A DNA stretch of 64,000 bases from an uncultured Pelagibacteraceae bacterium (lineage in GTDB: Bacteria > Pseudomonadota > Alphaproteobacteria > Pelagibacterales > Pelagibacteraceae). The stretch covers positions 124,001 to 188,000 of the forward strand of contig CACFXK010000001.1 of assembly GCA_902570125.1 (NCBI GenBank). Reading direction: 5' to 3'. Position 1 is the first letter of the stretch, and the number at the start of each line of letters is the position of its first letter. Under the pieces are notes generated by a model, which was given only the letters and a program-made list of their open reading frames with translations, did not search any database and was not told the DNA's origin. Position numbers and translations under genes: made by a program. Below are positions 37,040 through 45,483 of this stretch, in pieces.

Positions 37040-37273
37040 TTAAATTTTAGATGCAGATGAGGTAGCTAGTATTTCTTTATATGTCTCTTGTTTTTTTGCT
37101 ATTTCAATTTTATCAGTATCTAAATTTTCAAAACGCGTCCTGAATTTCTTTTGCTCTTTAACAAGTTGAAGTTTGATTACTGAATATAAAATACAGAAAC
37201 AAGAAAGAGTAAATGCAAAAGAAGACCATACATAGAGACCATATCCATTCATGTATAAAACTTCGTTAATCAT
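37040..37273 (-). CDS. ccmD: Heme exporter protein CcmD
   Basis: Small membrane protein (77 aa) with one hydrophobic helix (about residues 12-34) and a charged cytoplasmic tail, between ccmC and ccmE, the standard place of CcmD. It holds CcmE to the CcmABC complex. The ATG at 37,273 overlaps the ccmC stop by 4 bases. A second in-frame ATG seven codons later (MNGYGLYVW) also matches the typical CcmD start and may be the real one. Called mostly by position, since CcmD is poorly conserved. Confidence 0.82.
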   Translation of the reverse strand: MINEVLYMNGYGLYVWSSFAFTLSCFCILYSVIKLQLVKEQKKFRTRFENLDTDKIEIAKKQETYKEILATSSASKI

Positions 37274-37977
37274 AATCTATCTAATCCTTTATTTTTTATT
37301 TTTATCAGTTCTGTATTATATTTCATCAAAAATATCAAAAGCGAAAAAAGTGCAAATGCCGCAGTCATTATACCTAAAGGTAACAACATAGAAGCATGAA
37401 TGGAGGTTTCTGTAAAAATATTTACTGAAGAAGGTTGGTGCAATGTTGACCACCATTCAACAGAAAATTTGATTATTGGGACATTTATTAAACCTATTAT
37501 CGCTATGTACGAACTAATCTTTACAGCTTTTTCCTCATTGTCAGTTACCCTCCAACTTAGAAGAAACATTAAATAGAAAAAAGCAAGTAATAACATTGAT
37601 GTTATTCTTGCATCCCATGCCCACCAGGTTCCCCAAGTAGGTTTACCCCAAATGGATCCTGTAACCAAAGCAATAACATTAAAAACAAAACCAGATGGTG
37701 CTAAGCTTTTTGTTATTAAAGAAAGATTCTTATTTTTAAAAACTAAAATACCAAATGACAAAACAGCAATTAAAGAAAAAATTCCAAGAGAAATCCAAGC
37801 TGCTGGAACATGGACATACATAATTCTCACCGAATCGCTTTGTTTATAATCTTCTGGAGAAAGTATTAAAGCCTCAACAAGGCCAATGCTTATAATTACT
37901 AAAAAAATAACAAATACAAATTTTTGTGTTTTATTTATTATTTTTAATAAATTATTTGGTTTTAAATACTTAAACAT
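37270..37977 (-). CDS. ccmC: Heme exporter permease CcmC
   Basis: Six-helix membrane protein (235 aa) that presents heme to CcmE. Seen: the YVHVPAAWISLGIF segment with a heme-ligand His, the tryptophan-rich WGKPTWGTWWAWDARITSML motif, and VEWWSTLHQPSS with the second His. It is the first Ccm gene in this run. The usual ccmA and ccmB are not upstream: the next gene is hspQ, after a 180-base spacer, so they must be elsewhere if present. Confidence 0.97.
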   Translation of the reverse strand: MFKYLKPNNLLKIINKTQKFVFVIFLVIISIGLVEALILSPEDYKQSDSVRIMYVHVPAAWISLGIFSLIAVLSFGILVFKNKNLSLITKSLAPSGFVFNVIALVTGSIWGKPTWGTWWAWDARITSMLLLAFFYLMFLLSWRVTDNEEKAVKISSYIAIIGLINVPIIKFSVEWWSTLHQPSSVNIFTETSIHASMLLPLGIMTAAFALFSLLIFLMKYNTELIKIKNKGLDRL

Positions 37978-38033
37978 TTTCTGTTATCTATAACACAAAT
38001 TTAAATTATGAAAATTTTTCTGGTGAGTTATTC

Positions 38034-38086
38034 TGACCAAGAACGCAGAGGGAGATAAAATAAATGGGATAAAACATCCTTGGTCA
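38034..38086. other. Folded intergenic element between hspQ and ccmC
   Basis: The 180-base spacer holds an 8-bp perfect inverted repeat (38,034-38,041 with 38,079-38,086) around a 37-base loop. The loop contains two similar purine-rich blocks (GGGAGATAAAAT and GGGATAAAA). There is no U-run right after the stem on either strand, so it is not a classic terminator. As both neighbours are read leftward, it would be in the ccmC leader or the hspQ 3' end. Identity unknown; I do not recognise a riboswitch class. Confidence 0.4.
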
Positions 38087-38158
38087 AAATATAATTTACT
38101 TTAGAAAAAATCTATGACAAAGGTTTGCACGAAATGTGTTTAAATAATGTAAATTAGC

Positions 38159-38479
38159 TTAATTAGAAGGCTTAAAATAACCAGAGCCTTTTTTCCCTGA
38201 GAATATCTCGTTGATTAGAGGGTGTTTAATTGGTTCATCAGAGTCATCCACTAATAAATTTTGCTCAGAAACGTATGCTTCGTAGGTGATTTCGTCATTT
38301 TCAGCTAACAGATGATAAAATGGTTGGTCTTTTCTAGGTCTTACGTTTTTTGGTATAGATTGATACCACTCCTCAGAATTATTAAACTCAAAATCAACAT
38401 CATAAATTACACCTCTAAAATCGAAGTGCTTATGTTTTACAACATCTCCAATAGAAAATTTTCCTTTTTGAACAGTCAC
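38159..38479 (-). CDS. hspQ: HspQ/YccV-like heat-shock, hemimethylated-DNA-binding family protein
   Basis: A 106-aa protein matching the YccV/HspQ domain: GKFSIGDVVKHKHFDFRGVIYDVD, then SIPKNVRPRKDQPFYHLLAEN and YVSEQNLLVDDSDEPIKHP. In E. coli HspQ influences Lon proteolysis and DnaA stability; by family the fold was first described as hemimethylated-DNA binding. Divergent from yciB with a 77-base gap and upstream of the ccm block. The family call is firm, its role here inferred. Confidence 0.92.
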   Translation of the reverse strand: MTVQKGKFSIGDVVKHKHFDFRGVIYDVDFEFNNSEEWYQSIPKNVRPRKDQPFYHLLAENDEITYEAYVSEQNLLVDDSDEPIKHPLINEIFSGKKGSGYFKPSN

Positions 38480-38556
38480 ACCATAAATATGGATATTTAA
38501 AATTAAAAATCAATAAAAAAAATATAATTGTTTTATTATTCTGCTATTATGTAGCA

Positions 38557-39108
38557 GTGAATAAATCTGTTTTAAAATTTGTTACTGATTTAGGGCCTTT
38601 GGTAATATTTTTTTATTTTTATTATAACAATGATAAAAATTTAATTGTTGCAATACCTCCACTCATAGTTGCAACAATAATAGCAGTTTTAATTATGTGG
38701 ATTGTTGAAAAAACAATTCCAAAGGTACCATTAATAAGCGGAATATTGATTACATTGTTTGGTGGTTTAACAATTTATTTTGATGATCCTATATTTATTT
38801 ACATGAAGCCAACAATAATAAATATTTTGTTTGGTCTTGCATTAATGTTTGGCAAATACTTTACGAATGAACCAGTTTTAAAAAAATTACTTGGAAAATC
38901 AATGCCCTTAAGTGATGAAGGATGGGAGATTTTAAATAAAAGATGGACTTACTTCTTTTTTGGATTAGCGATTTTAAATGAAATAATTTGGAGAACACAA
39001 TCAGAAGAATTTTGGGTAAACTTTAAAGTTTGGGGAATGTTGCCAATAACCTTTATTTTTACCGCTTTTCAAATAGGATTAATAAACAAACATAAACTGA
39101 ATGAATAG
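38557..39108 (+). CDS. yciB: Intracellular septation protein A family (YciB)
   Basis: Five-helix inner membrane protein (183 aa). Seen: FVTDLGPLVIFFYFYY at the N-terminus, PLISGILITLFGGLTIYFDDPIFIYMKPTIINILFGLAL (its FDDPIFIYMKPT core is the family signature) and RWTYFFFGLAILNEIIWR. It uses a GTG start codon at 38,557, since no ATG precedes the conserved start. The 3' end overlaps the DUF2794 gene by 8 bases. Role in envelope and septum maintenance by family. Confidence 0.92.
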   Translation: MNKSVLKFVTDLGPLVIFFYFYYNNDKNLIVAIPPLIVATIIAVLIMWIVEKTIPKVPLISGILITLFGGLTIYFDDPIFIYMKPTIINILFGLALMFGKYFTNEPVLKKLLGKSMPLSDEGWEILNKRWTYFFFGLAILNEIIWRTQSEEFWVNFKVWGMLPITFIFTAFQIGLINKHKLNE

Positions 39109-39439
39109 AAATTTAAAATTAGTAGTAAATAATACGAAAAAAGATGAAGATAAAAAACTTTTTTTTGAGAGAACTGAATTAAAAATTATATTAGATCTTT
39201 ATGCAAAAATGGTTTCCTCGGGCAATTGGAAAGACTATGGTCTTTCTATTTCGGGAAAGCAGGTAAGTTTTAGTGTTTTTAAAAACGCAGCTGAAAAAGC
39301 TATATATAAAATTTGTAAAAACTTTAAGCCTTCAAATAAAAATCTTAAATATTTAATTACAGATACTAATGGTAAGATACTAAAAAATTCATATGATCTT
39401 AAGATACTCTTGAATAAAGTTGATTGGAAAAAAATTTAG
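39101..39439 (+). CDS. DUF2794 family protein
   Basis: A 112-aa soluble protein of the alphaproteobacterial DUF2794 family, identified from FFERTELKIILDLYAKMVSSGNWKDYGL, FSVFKNAAEKAIYKICK and the closing GKILKNSYDLKILLNKVDW. The function of the family is not known. It overlaps yciB by 8 bases and so is co-translated with it; the end nearly meets the convergent Bax-inhibitor-like gene (3-base gap). Confidence 0.85.
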   Translation: MNRNLKLVVNNTKKDEDKKLFFERTELKIILDLYAKMVSSGNWKDYGLSISGKQVSFSVFKNAAEKAIYKICKNFKPSNKNLKYLITDTNGKILKNSYDLKILLNKVDWKKI

Positions 39440-39442
39440 TTT

Positions 39443-40201
39443 TTATCTTCTTTGACCAAATAATCTTAAAAGCATTATAAATAAATTTATAAAATCTAAA
39501 TATAAAGTTAATGCTCCCATAACGGCTTTTTTACCCATTAACTCACCGCTGTCTGAGGCAGCATACATATTTTTAATTTTTTGTGTATCGTATGCAGTTA
39601 AGCCAACAAATACTAAAACACCGATTATTGATATTGCAAAATACATCATTGATGATTTTAAGAATATATTTACTACTGATGCAATTATAATTCCTATCAA
39701 ACCCATCATTAAAAAAGATCCCATCTTAGTTAAATCTCTTTTTGTTGTATAGCCATAGATGCTCATTGCACCAAATGTTGCTGAAGAAATAAAGAATACT
39801 CTTGTTACACTTAAACCTGTGTAAACAAGTAATATTGATGAAAGAGATAATCCCATTAATGCAGCAAATAACCAGAAAGTTGTCTGAGCTCTTGAAGCAC
39901 TCATTTTATTAATTCCAAAACTCATGTAAAACACAATTCCTAATGGAGCTAACATTACAATCCATTTTAAACCTGATAAATAAATTGCATTCCCAAATTC
40001 TGTTAATCCAACAATTGCTCCATTTAAATCTGTTACTACAGACATTTTAAATGATAAAAGTGCTATTATTCCAGTAAGCAAGACACCAGTTGCCATATAG
40101 TTATAAACTTTAAGCATGTAGGCTCTTAAGCCTTCATCCATAACAACAGTTTGCTTGGCTGTTGTTGCTTTATTTAAAATATTATCTTTATTGAATTCCA
40201 T
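39443..40201 (-). CDS. Bax inhibitor-1/YccA family membrane protein
   Basis: Seven-helix membrane protein (252 aa) of the BI-1/TMBIM family. Seen: VYNYMATGVLLTGIIALLSF, FFISSATFGAMSIYGYTTKRDLTKMGSFLMMGLIG (of which ATFGAMSIYGYTTKRDL is the hallmark), and the C-terminal GLTAYDTQKIKNMY plus LTLYLDFINLFIMLLRLFG, containing the paired acidic residues of the calcium-leak/pH sensor. In bacteria these proteins act as pH-dependent calcium leak channels or modulators of FtsH. No obvious operon partner. Confidence 0.93.
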   Translation of the reverse strand: MEFNKDNILNKATTAKQTVVMDEGLRAYMLKVYNYMATGVLLTGIIALLSFKMSVVTDLNGAIVGLTEFGNAIYLSGLKWIVMLAPLGIVFYMSFGINKMSASRAQTTFWLFAALMGLSLSSILLVYTGLSVTRVFFISSATFGAMSIYGYTTKRDLTKMGSFLMMGLIGIIIASVVNIFLKSSMMYFAISIIGVLVFVGLTAYDTQKIKNMYAASDSGELMGKKAVMGALTLYLDFINLFIMLLRLFGQRR

Positions 40202-40272
40202 ATTATTTATATAAGATTTTTTTTTAAGATTTTCAAGTCGTCAAAATAAATGTAACAAATACTACATAAATT

Positions 40273-41307
40273 ATGAATTATAAAAAACTAGGAAATACTG
40301 AGCTAAATGTAAGTACAATTTGTCTTGGGACAATGACTTGGGGTGAACAAAATACCCAAAATGAGGCATTTGAACAAATGAATTACTCTTTAGATAATGG
40401 AGTAAATTTTTGGGATACAGCTGAACTTTATGCAGTTCCACCAAAAGCTGAAACATATGGTCATACAGAAACTATAATTGGAAATTGGTTTGAAAAAACA
40501 AAAAAAAGAAAAGACGTAATACTCGCATCCAAAGTGGGTGGTCCTAGTAGAAAATATATGAGAAATGGAGAAAATAGTTTTACAGGCAAAAACTTAGAGA
40601 ATGCTCTCCATGGAAGTCTAAAAAGATTAAAAACCGATTATATTGATCTTTATCAACTACATTGGCCTGAAAGAAATGTTAATAACTTTGGAAGACTAGG
40701 TTACGAACATAAAGAGAATGACTGGAATAAATTTGAAGATGTTCTTGAAAACTTAAAAAAATTTATTGGACAGGGTAAAATTAGGTATGTTGGTTTGTCA
40801 AATGAAACCCCATGGGGAGTTATGAATTATATTCAACTTTCAAAAGATAAAGATCTTCCAAGAATGATGTCAATTCAAAATCCATACAGTTTATTAAATA
40901 GGTCTTATGAAGTTGGTTTAGCAGAAGTATCTATAAGAGAAGATATAGGATGTTTATCTTATTCACCTTTAGCTAGTGGTTATTTAACAGGCAAATATAG
41001 AAATAAAAAATTTCCAAAAGGATCAAGAATGGAGAGAGATTTTGATTTTTGGACAAGATATAGAAAACCAAATATGGAAGAGGCTGTTGAAGATTATTAC
41101 AAAATTAGTCAAAAATTTGACCTTGATATGAGTCAAATGTCTATAAAATTCTGTGAAGTTCAAGACTTTATGACTAGTGTAATTATTGGAGCAACAACTA
41201 TGGAGCAGTTGAAAACTAACGTAGAAAGTGTAAAAGTGAATCTTGATAGTGAAGTAATAAAAGAAATTAATAATGTACAAAAAAAATATCCCAATCCATG
41301 TCCATAA
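40273..41307 (+). CDS. Aldo/keto reductase (Tas-like)
   Basis: NADPH-dependent carbonyl reductase with a TIM-barrel fold (344 aa). Catalytic residues are seen as Asp and Tyr in FWDTAELYAVPPKAETYGHTE (the WDTAELY part), Lys in LASKVGG and His in YQLHWPER. The long insert with AVPPKAETYG and the WPERNVNNFG segment are typical of the Tas subgroup. Substrate unknown. The 3' end overlaps the IalB-like gene by 10 bases. Confidence 0.92.
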   Translation: MNYKKLGNTELNVSTICLGTMTWGEQNTQNEAFEQMNYSLDNGVNFWDTAELYAVPPKAETYGHTETIIGNWFEKTKKRKDVILASKVGGPSRKYMRNGENSFTGKNLENALHGSLKRLKTDYIDLYQLHWPERNVNNFGRLGYEHKENDWNKFEDVLENLKKFIGQGKIRYVGLSNETPWGVMNYIQLSKDKDLPRMMSIQNPYSLLNRSYEVGLAEVSIREDIGCLSYSPLASGYLTGKYRNKKFPKGSRMERDFDFWTRYRKPNMEEAVEDYYKISQKFDLDMSQMSIKFCEVQDFMTSVIIGATTMEQLKTNVESVKVNLDSEVIKEINNVQKKYPNPCP

Positions 41308-41810
41308 TTAAAAAATTATTTTTAAAAACACTTATATTGACAGTATTTCTAATGACATCTGTCCAGTCAGAAGACTTAACAAAGTTAGGAACTTTTAAAG
41401 ATTGGAATGCTGTTGCAGTTTTTAATGAAACTGGAAAAATCTGTTTTGCTTATTCTATACCAGTAAGCCAGTCTCCTAAGGCAAGCAACAGAGAAGCAAG
41501 ATTATTTGTATCCTTTAGACCTGAAGATAAGATTTCTGATGAAGTGAGCATAACATCTGGTTACGATTTTAATCCACAAAACTCAATTTTAGCTACATCG
41601 GGTAAATCAAAATTTGAGTTTGACCTACCACAAAACAAATTTGCTTGGATTTCTAGTGGAAAAACAGAACAAAAAATAATTAAAAGAATGAAAAAGGCAT
41701 CTAGATTAATGATAACAGCCTACAAACAAAGTGGCAAAAGAACTACAGATGACTATTCATTAATGGGATTTACCAAAGCTTATAACGCTGCAAAAAAAAG
41801 CTGCACTTAA
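41298..41810 (+). CDS. Invasion-associated locus B (IalB) family exported protein
   Basis: A 170-aa periplasmic protein with a signal peptide (about residues 1-24, ending VQSEDL). The body fits the alphaproteobacterial IalB family: LGTFKDWNAVAVF, CFAYSIPVSQSP, ARLFVSFRPEDKISDEVSI, SGYDF, AWIS and TTDDYSLMGFTKAYNAAKKSC. Two conserved cysteines (near 49 and 169) could pair. The name comes from Bartonella; here it is probably an envelope protein of unknown role. It abuts argG with no spacer. Confidence 0.82.
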   Translation: MSIIKKLFLKTLILTVFLMTSVQSEDLTKLGTFKDWNAVAVFNETGKICFAYSIPVSQSPKASNREARLFVSFRPEDKISDEVSITSGYDFNPQNSILATSGKSKFEFDLPQNKFAWISSGKTEQKIIKRMKKASRLMITAYKQSGKRTTDDYSLMGFTKAYNAAKKSCT

Positions 41811-42995
41811 ATGAAAAAACAAAAGAAGATTGTACTCGCCTATTCAGGTGGTTTGGATACGTCTATCATTCTTAAATGGCTTCAGGAAAATTATGATGCT
41901 GAAGTTATAGCATACACTGCTGATGTTGGGCAGGAAATGGATAGAAAAAAAATAATTAAGAATGCAAAAAAATTGGGAGTTAAAAAAATCATAATTCAAG
42001 ATCTAAAAAACATTTTTGTTAAAGATTATGTGTATCCTATAATAAGAGGTCATGCTCTTTATGAGGGTGTTTATTTGTTAGGTACATCTATTGCAAGACC
42101 ACTGATTGCAAAAGATCAAATCAGGGTTGCTAAAAAATTTAATGCTTATGCTGTCTCACATGGTTCGACAGGAAAAGGAAATGATCAAGTTAGATTTGAA
42201 TTGGGATATCATTACTTTGGTCCTAAAATTAAAATAATTGCGCCATGGAGAATTTGGAAATTAAAATCAAGAACAGATCTAATCAATTATGCAAAAAAAC
42301 ATGGAATACCAATTCCAAAAGATAAAAAAGGTGCACCACCTTTCTCAGTTGATGATAATTTATTTCATACTTCAACAGAGGGAAAAGTTTTAGAAAATCC
42401 TAAAAATTCTGCACCTGAATTTATTTTTCAAAGGACAACTTCTCCTGAAAAGGCTCCAAATAAACCAAGCTTTATTACTATTAATTACAAAAATGGTGAC
42501 CCTGTTGGTTTAAATGGAAAAAAATTATCTCCAGCAAAAGTTTTGGATAAATTAAATCTATTAGCTGGAAGAAATGGAATAGGAAGAGTGGATTTGGTCG
42601 AGAATAGATTTATTGGAATAAAGTCTAGAGGAGTTTATGAAACTCCTGGAGGAACATTATTGCTTGTGGCACACAGAGCAATAGAATCTGTTACTCTAGA
42701 CAAAAATACAATGCATAAAAAGGATGAGGTAATGCCAAGGTATGCAGAGCTTATTTACAATGGCTATTGGTATTCAAAGGAAAGATTTAAACTACAAAAA
42801 ATTGTTGATTCAAAGAGAAATAAAGTTAATGGATCAGTAAAACTCAAACTTTATAAAGGTAATATTACAATTCAATCAAGACAAACTTCCAGTAATGCTT
42901 ACTCGATGAAAAAAGTTTCTTTCGAAGAAAATAAAACTTTTAATAAATCAAATGTAGAAAGATTTATTAACTTTCATAAAAGAAATTTAAGATAA
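41811..42995 (+). CDS. argG: Argininosuccinate synthase
   Basis: ATP-dependent ligase joining citrulline and aspartate in arginine synthesis, 394 aa. Seen: the ATP pyrophosphatase loop VLAYSGGLDTSIILKWLQE, GTSIARPLIAK, SHGSTGKGNDQVRFELGYHY (the GSTGKGNDQVRFE core), APWRIW, and GVYETPGGTLLLVAHRAIES. Start directly after the IalB-like stop. No other arg genes are in the window. Confidence 0.98.
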   Translation: MKKQKKIVLAYSGGLDTSIILKWLQENYDAEVIAYTADVGQEMDRKKIIKNAKKLGVKKIIIQDLKNIFVKDYVYPIIRGHALYEGVYLLGTSIARPLIAKDQIRVAKKFNAYAVSHGSTGKGNDQVRFELGYHYFGPKIKIIAPWRIWKLKSRTDLINYAKKHGIPIPKDKKGAPPFSVDDNLFHTSTEGKVLENPKNSAPEFIFQRTTSPEKAPNKPSFITINYKNGDPVGLNGKKLSPAKVLDKLNLLAGRNGIGRVDLVENRFIGIKSRGVYETPGGTLLLVAHRAIESVTLDKNTMHKKDEVMPRYAELIYNGYWYSKERFKLQKIVDSKRNKVNGSVKLKLYKGNITIQSRQTSSNAYSMKKVSFEENKTFNKSNVERFINFHKRNLR

Positions 42996-43002
42996 TAAAA
43001 AA

Positions 43003-44145
43003 ATGGAATTTAAAACTACAAGAGCTTCGGCTATTGAGAAACTAGATAATTTTATTAAAAATAATCTTGGAGAATACTCAAAATTAAGAAATTTTGATTT
43101 TGGTCCCGATAAAAGATCAAATACATCTTGCCTATCACCATACATAACACACGGGGTAATTAATGAAAAGGAGGTAATTAGTAAGTCACTGGAAAAATTT
43201 TCTTTTTCAAAAAATGAAAAATTTATTCAAGAAGTTCTATGGAGAACTTATTGGAAAGGATGGATGGAACTACGATCTGGAGTATGGGATGATTATTTAT
43301 TAGATTTAAAAAGAATAAAAGAAGAGTTTAAAGATAATAAAAGTTACTTAAATGCCATTGAAGGTAAAACTAACATTGAATGTTTTAATGAGTGGGTAAA
43401 TGAATTAAAGACTTATAATTATTTGCATAATCATACCAGAATGTGGTTTGCAAGCATTTGGATATTTACACTAGACCTACCTTGGCAACTTGGTGCAGAA
43501 TTTTTTATGCAACACTTGTATGATGGTGATACTGCATCAAATACTTTAGGTTGGCGTTGGGTTGCAGGTATTCAAACTCAAGGGAAGCATTATCTTGCAA
43601 GTGAATGGAATATTAAAAAATTTACAAATAAAAGATTTGAAAATATAAAACTTTACGAAAATGCACCCCCAATAATAAGTGATAAAAATTACACTATTCT
43701 GCATAAAACTTTTGAAAATCCTATAAATATTGATGAGAAAAACTTACTAGTTTTTGAAAATAACTTAGCATTTGAAATCACCGACTTTGCAATTCAAAAA
43801 TTCAAAAAAATTCTTCTTATTGAAAATAGAAATGAAAATAGAAATATTCAGCTTAGTGAAAATGTAGTGAATTTTAAGGCTAGTTTAATTGAGGAACAAA
43901 AGAAAAGGTTAGTGGAAAAATCAATTAATTGTGAGATTATTGATATCAAAGAAATAAAAAATTTCGAAAGTGCTTATTGTCTTTATCCAACTGTTGGTGA
44001 AAATTTAGATTACATAAATCAAAACTCACTAAAAAATATTGAGTTTCTTTATAGAAAATTAGATCAAAATTCTTGGAAGTTTTGTAACAAAGGTTTTTTT
44101 AACTTTAAAAAATACATTCCTAAAATAGTTGAAAACCTTGAATAA
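43003..44145 (+). CDS. Photolyase/cryptochrome FAD-binding-domain protein with unusual domain order
   Basis: 380 aa. The N-terminal ~215 residues are a photolyase FAD-binding domain: TRASAIEKLDNFI at the very start, NTSCLSPYITHGVI, FIQEVLWRTYWKGWME, NYLHNHTRMWFASIWIF, then DGDTASNTLGWRWVAG and QTQGKHYLASEWNIKKFT. In ordinary photolyases an alpha/beta antenna domain precedes this. Here the FAD domain comes first and about 150 other residues follow, with alternating hydrophobic strands (KILLIENR, CEIIDI, SAYCLYPTVG) that could be a Rossmann-like domain. Blue-light DNA repair or sensing is inferred. It follows argG by 7 bases. Confidence 0.8.
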   Translation: MEFKTTRASAIEKLDNFIKNNLGEYSKLRNFDFGPDKRSNTSCLSPYITHGVINEKEVISKSLEKFSFSKNEKFIQEVLWRTYWKGWMELRSGVWDDYLLDLKRIKEEFKDNKSYLNAIEGKTNIECFNEWVNELKTYNYLHNHTRMWFASIWIFTLDLPWQLGAEFFMQHLYDGDTASNTLGWRWVAGIQTQGKHYLASEWNIKKFTNKRFENIKLYENAPPIISDKNYTILHKTFENPINIDEKNLLVFENNLAFEITDFAIQKFKKILLIENRNENRNIQLSENVVNFKASLIEEQKKRLVEKSINCEIIDIKEIKNFESAYCLYPTVGENLDYINQNSLKNIEFLYRKLDQNSWKFCNKGFFNFKKYIPKIVENLE

Positions 44146-44185
44146 ATTTAATTGAAATTTTTTTGATTTATGAGATAAAAATAAT

Positions 44186-44422
44186 ATGCAAAACCCACAA
44201 ATATTAGAAATAATCGATAATTTAAAAGGCAGAAAAAATTACGAAGAAAAAAAAGCCTCTAAGCTAGGGTTTAAATCTCTTTATGCATATTTTGAAAACA
44301 AACTTTTACAAGAAAAAATTACCCTAGATGAAAGTGCAAAAGAGTTAGAAATAGCAAAGGCTGAAGCAGAATCATTAAAAGAAGAAAAAAGCAAGCCAAA
44401 AAAAACTTGCGGCTGTTGTTAA
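44186..44422 (+). CDS. Small charged hypothetical protein with Cys-rich C-terminus
   Basis: A 78-aa protein, helix-rich and highly charged (Lys/Glu), ending CGCC after a lysine stretch. The region around residues 38-68 should form a helix. The terminal Cys-Gly-Cys-Cys suggests metal or thiol chemistry, but no family is recognised. It lies about 40 bases after the photolyase-like gene, possibly in the same transcript. Its end meets the convergent metallohydrolase gene with a 4-base overlap. Confidence 0.65.
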   Translation: MQNPQILEIIDNLKGRKNYEEKKASKLGFKSLYAYFENKLLQEKITLDESAKELEIAKAEAESLKEEKSKPKKTCGCC

Positions 44423-45477
44423 ATTTCTAAACTTTTTAAAGACTGAAATTCACCAATTTTAAAAATAATTGCATCTTCTTTTTTAAAACCATATTTTTCT
44501 GCATTATCTTTAAATCTAATTGGAGGTTCCATAATTGGCTCTAAAGACAAAACGAAAGTTCCCCAATGCATTCCTAATACTTTTTTGCTTTTTAGATCTC
44601 TGGCTATACTTAGAGCCTCTTCAGGATTAGTATGATAAGAAGATTTATCTTTATTTGGAGATAATGGATAAAAATTATAAGCACCAATATTAATAAAAGT
44701 TAAATCAATAGGTCCATATTTTTCACCTAATTCTTTATAAATATTTCCTACACCAGTATCACATGCAAAAAGTATTTTTTTATTTTTATATTCAATTAAA
44801 AAATTTCCCCACAATGTTTTATTAGTGTCTGTCAAACTTCTTTTTGACCAATGCACTGCGGGAACTAATGTTACTTTTAAATCCTCATTAACCTTAATTT
44901 CATCATACCAATCCATTTCGTTCACATCTTTATATTTGTTTCTTGTAAAATATTTTCCAAGTCTTAAAGGAAGAAGAACCTTTGCATCTTTAAAAGGAAA
45001 TTTTCTTATTGTTCTCATATCTTGGTGATCATAATGATTATGTGTCAGAAGAAATAAATCAGTTTTTGGAAGTTCATTTAAGTTTAAGGCTGTTTTGGTA
45101 AATCTTTTTGGACCAAAGATTAAAGGTCCTGCATTTTTTGAAAATACTGGATCAGTTATTATTGTTGTATTTCCAAGCTTAATTAAGAAGGTTGCATGTC
45201 CTATCCAGCCAATATAATCGTCATTTTTTAGATTTTCTAAATCTGAAAGTACTTTTTGTTTTTCTATAGCGTGATCTTCAGGAATAGCCATATCAAGTTT
45301 TTTCTTTTCCTTATTAAATATTTTAAAAGACCACTTAAAATTTGAGTTTCGTTCTGGAGATCCTTCAGGATTTCTAAAACTACCGTCTGGTAAATGATGA
45401 TAAGGTATTTTTTCCATGGCTAATGTAAAAGAATTATAGATAAAAAATATAACAATTAAAATTGTTAACTTTGGCAA
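44419..45477 (-). CDS. Exported metallo-beta-lactamase-fold hydrolase (UlaG/NAPE-PLD-like)
   Basis: A 352-aa protein with an N-terminal hydrophobic signal (about residues 1-20). The metal-site motifs of the MBL fold are seen in order: LLTHNHYDHQDM (HxHxDH near residue 147), VPAVHWSKRS, FACDTGVG and MHWGTFVLS. The composition matches the NAPE-PLD/RomA-like group that cleaves phosphodiesters or lactones. Substrate unknown. It lies 6 bases downstream of folD. Confidence 0.87.
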   Translation of the reverse strand: MPKLTILIVIFFIYNSFTLAMEKIPYHHLPDGSFRNPEGSPERNSNFKWSFKIFNKEKKKLDMAIPEDHAIEKQKVLSDLENLKNDDYIGWIGHATFLIKLGNTTIITDPVFSKNAGPLIFGPKRFTKTALNLNELPKTDLFLLTHNHYDHQDMRTIRKFPFKDAKVLLPLRLGKYFTRNKYKDVNEMDWYDEIKVNEDLKVTLVPAVHWSKRSLTDTNKTLWGNFLIEYKNKKILFACDTGVGNIYKELGEKYGPIDLTFINIGAYNFYPLSPNKDKSSYHTNPEEALSIARDLKSKKVLGMHWGTFVLSLEPIMEPPIRFKDNAEKYGFKKEDAIIFKIGEFQSLKSLEI

Positions 45478-45483
45478 TAATCT

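Noticed and set aside
38034-38086. Possibility that the hairpin before ccmC is a known SAM, glycine or glutamine riboswitch
   Set aside because: None of the conserved cores of these classes as I know them is visible; it was left unclassified.
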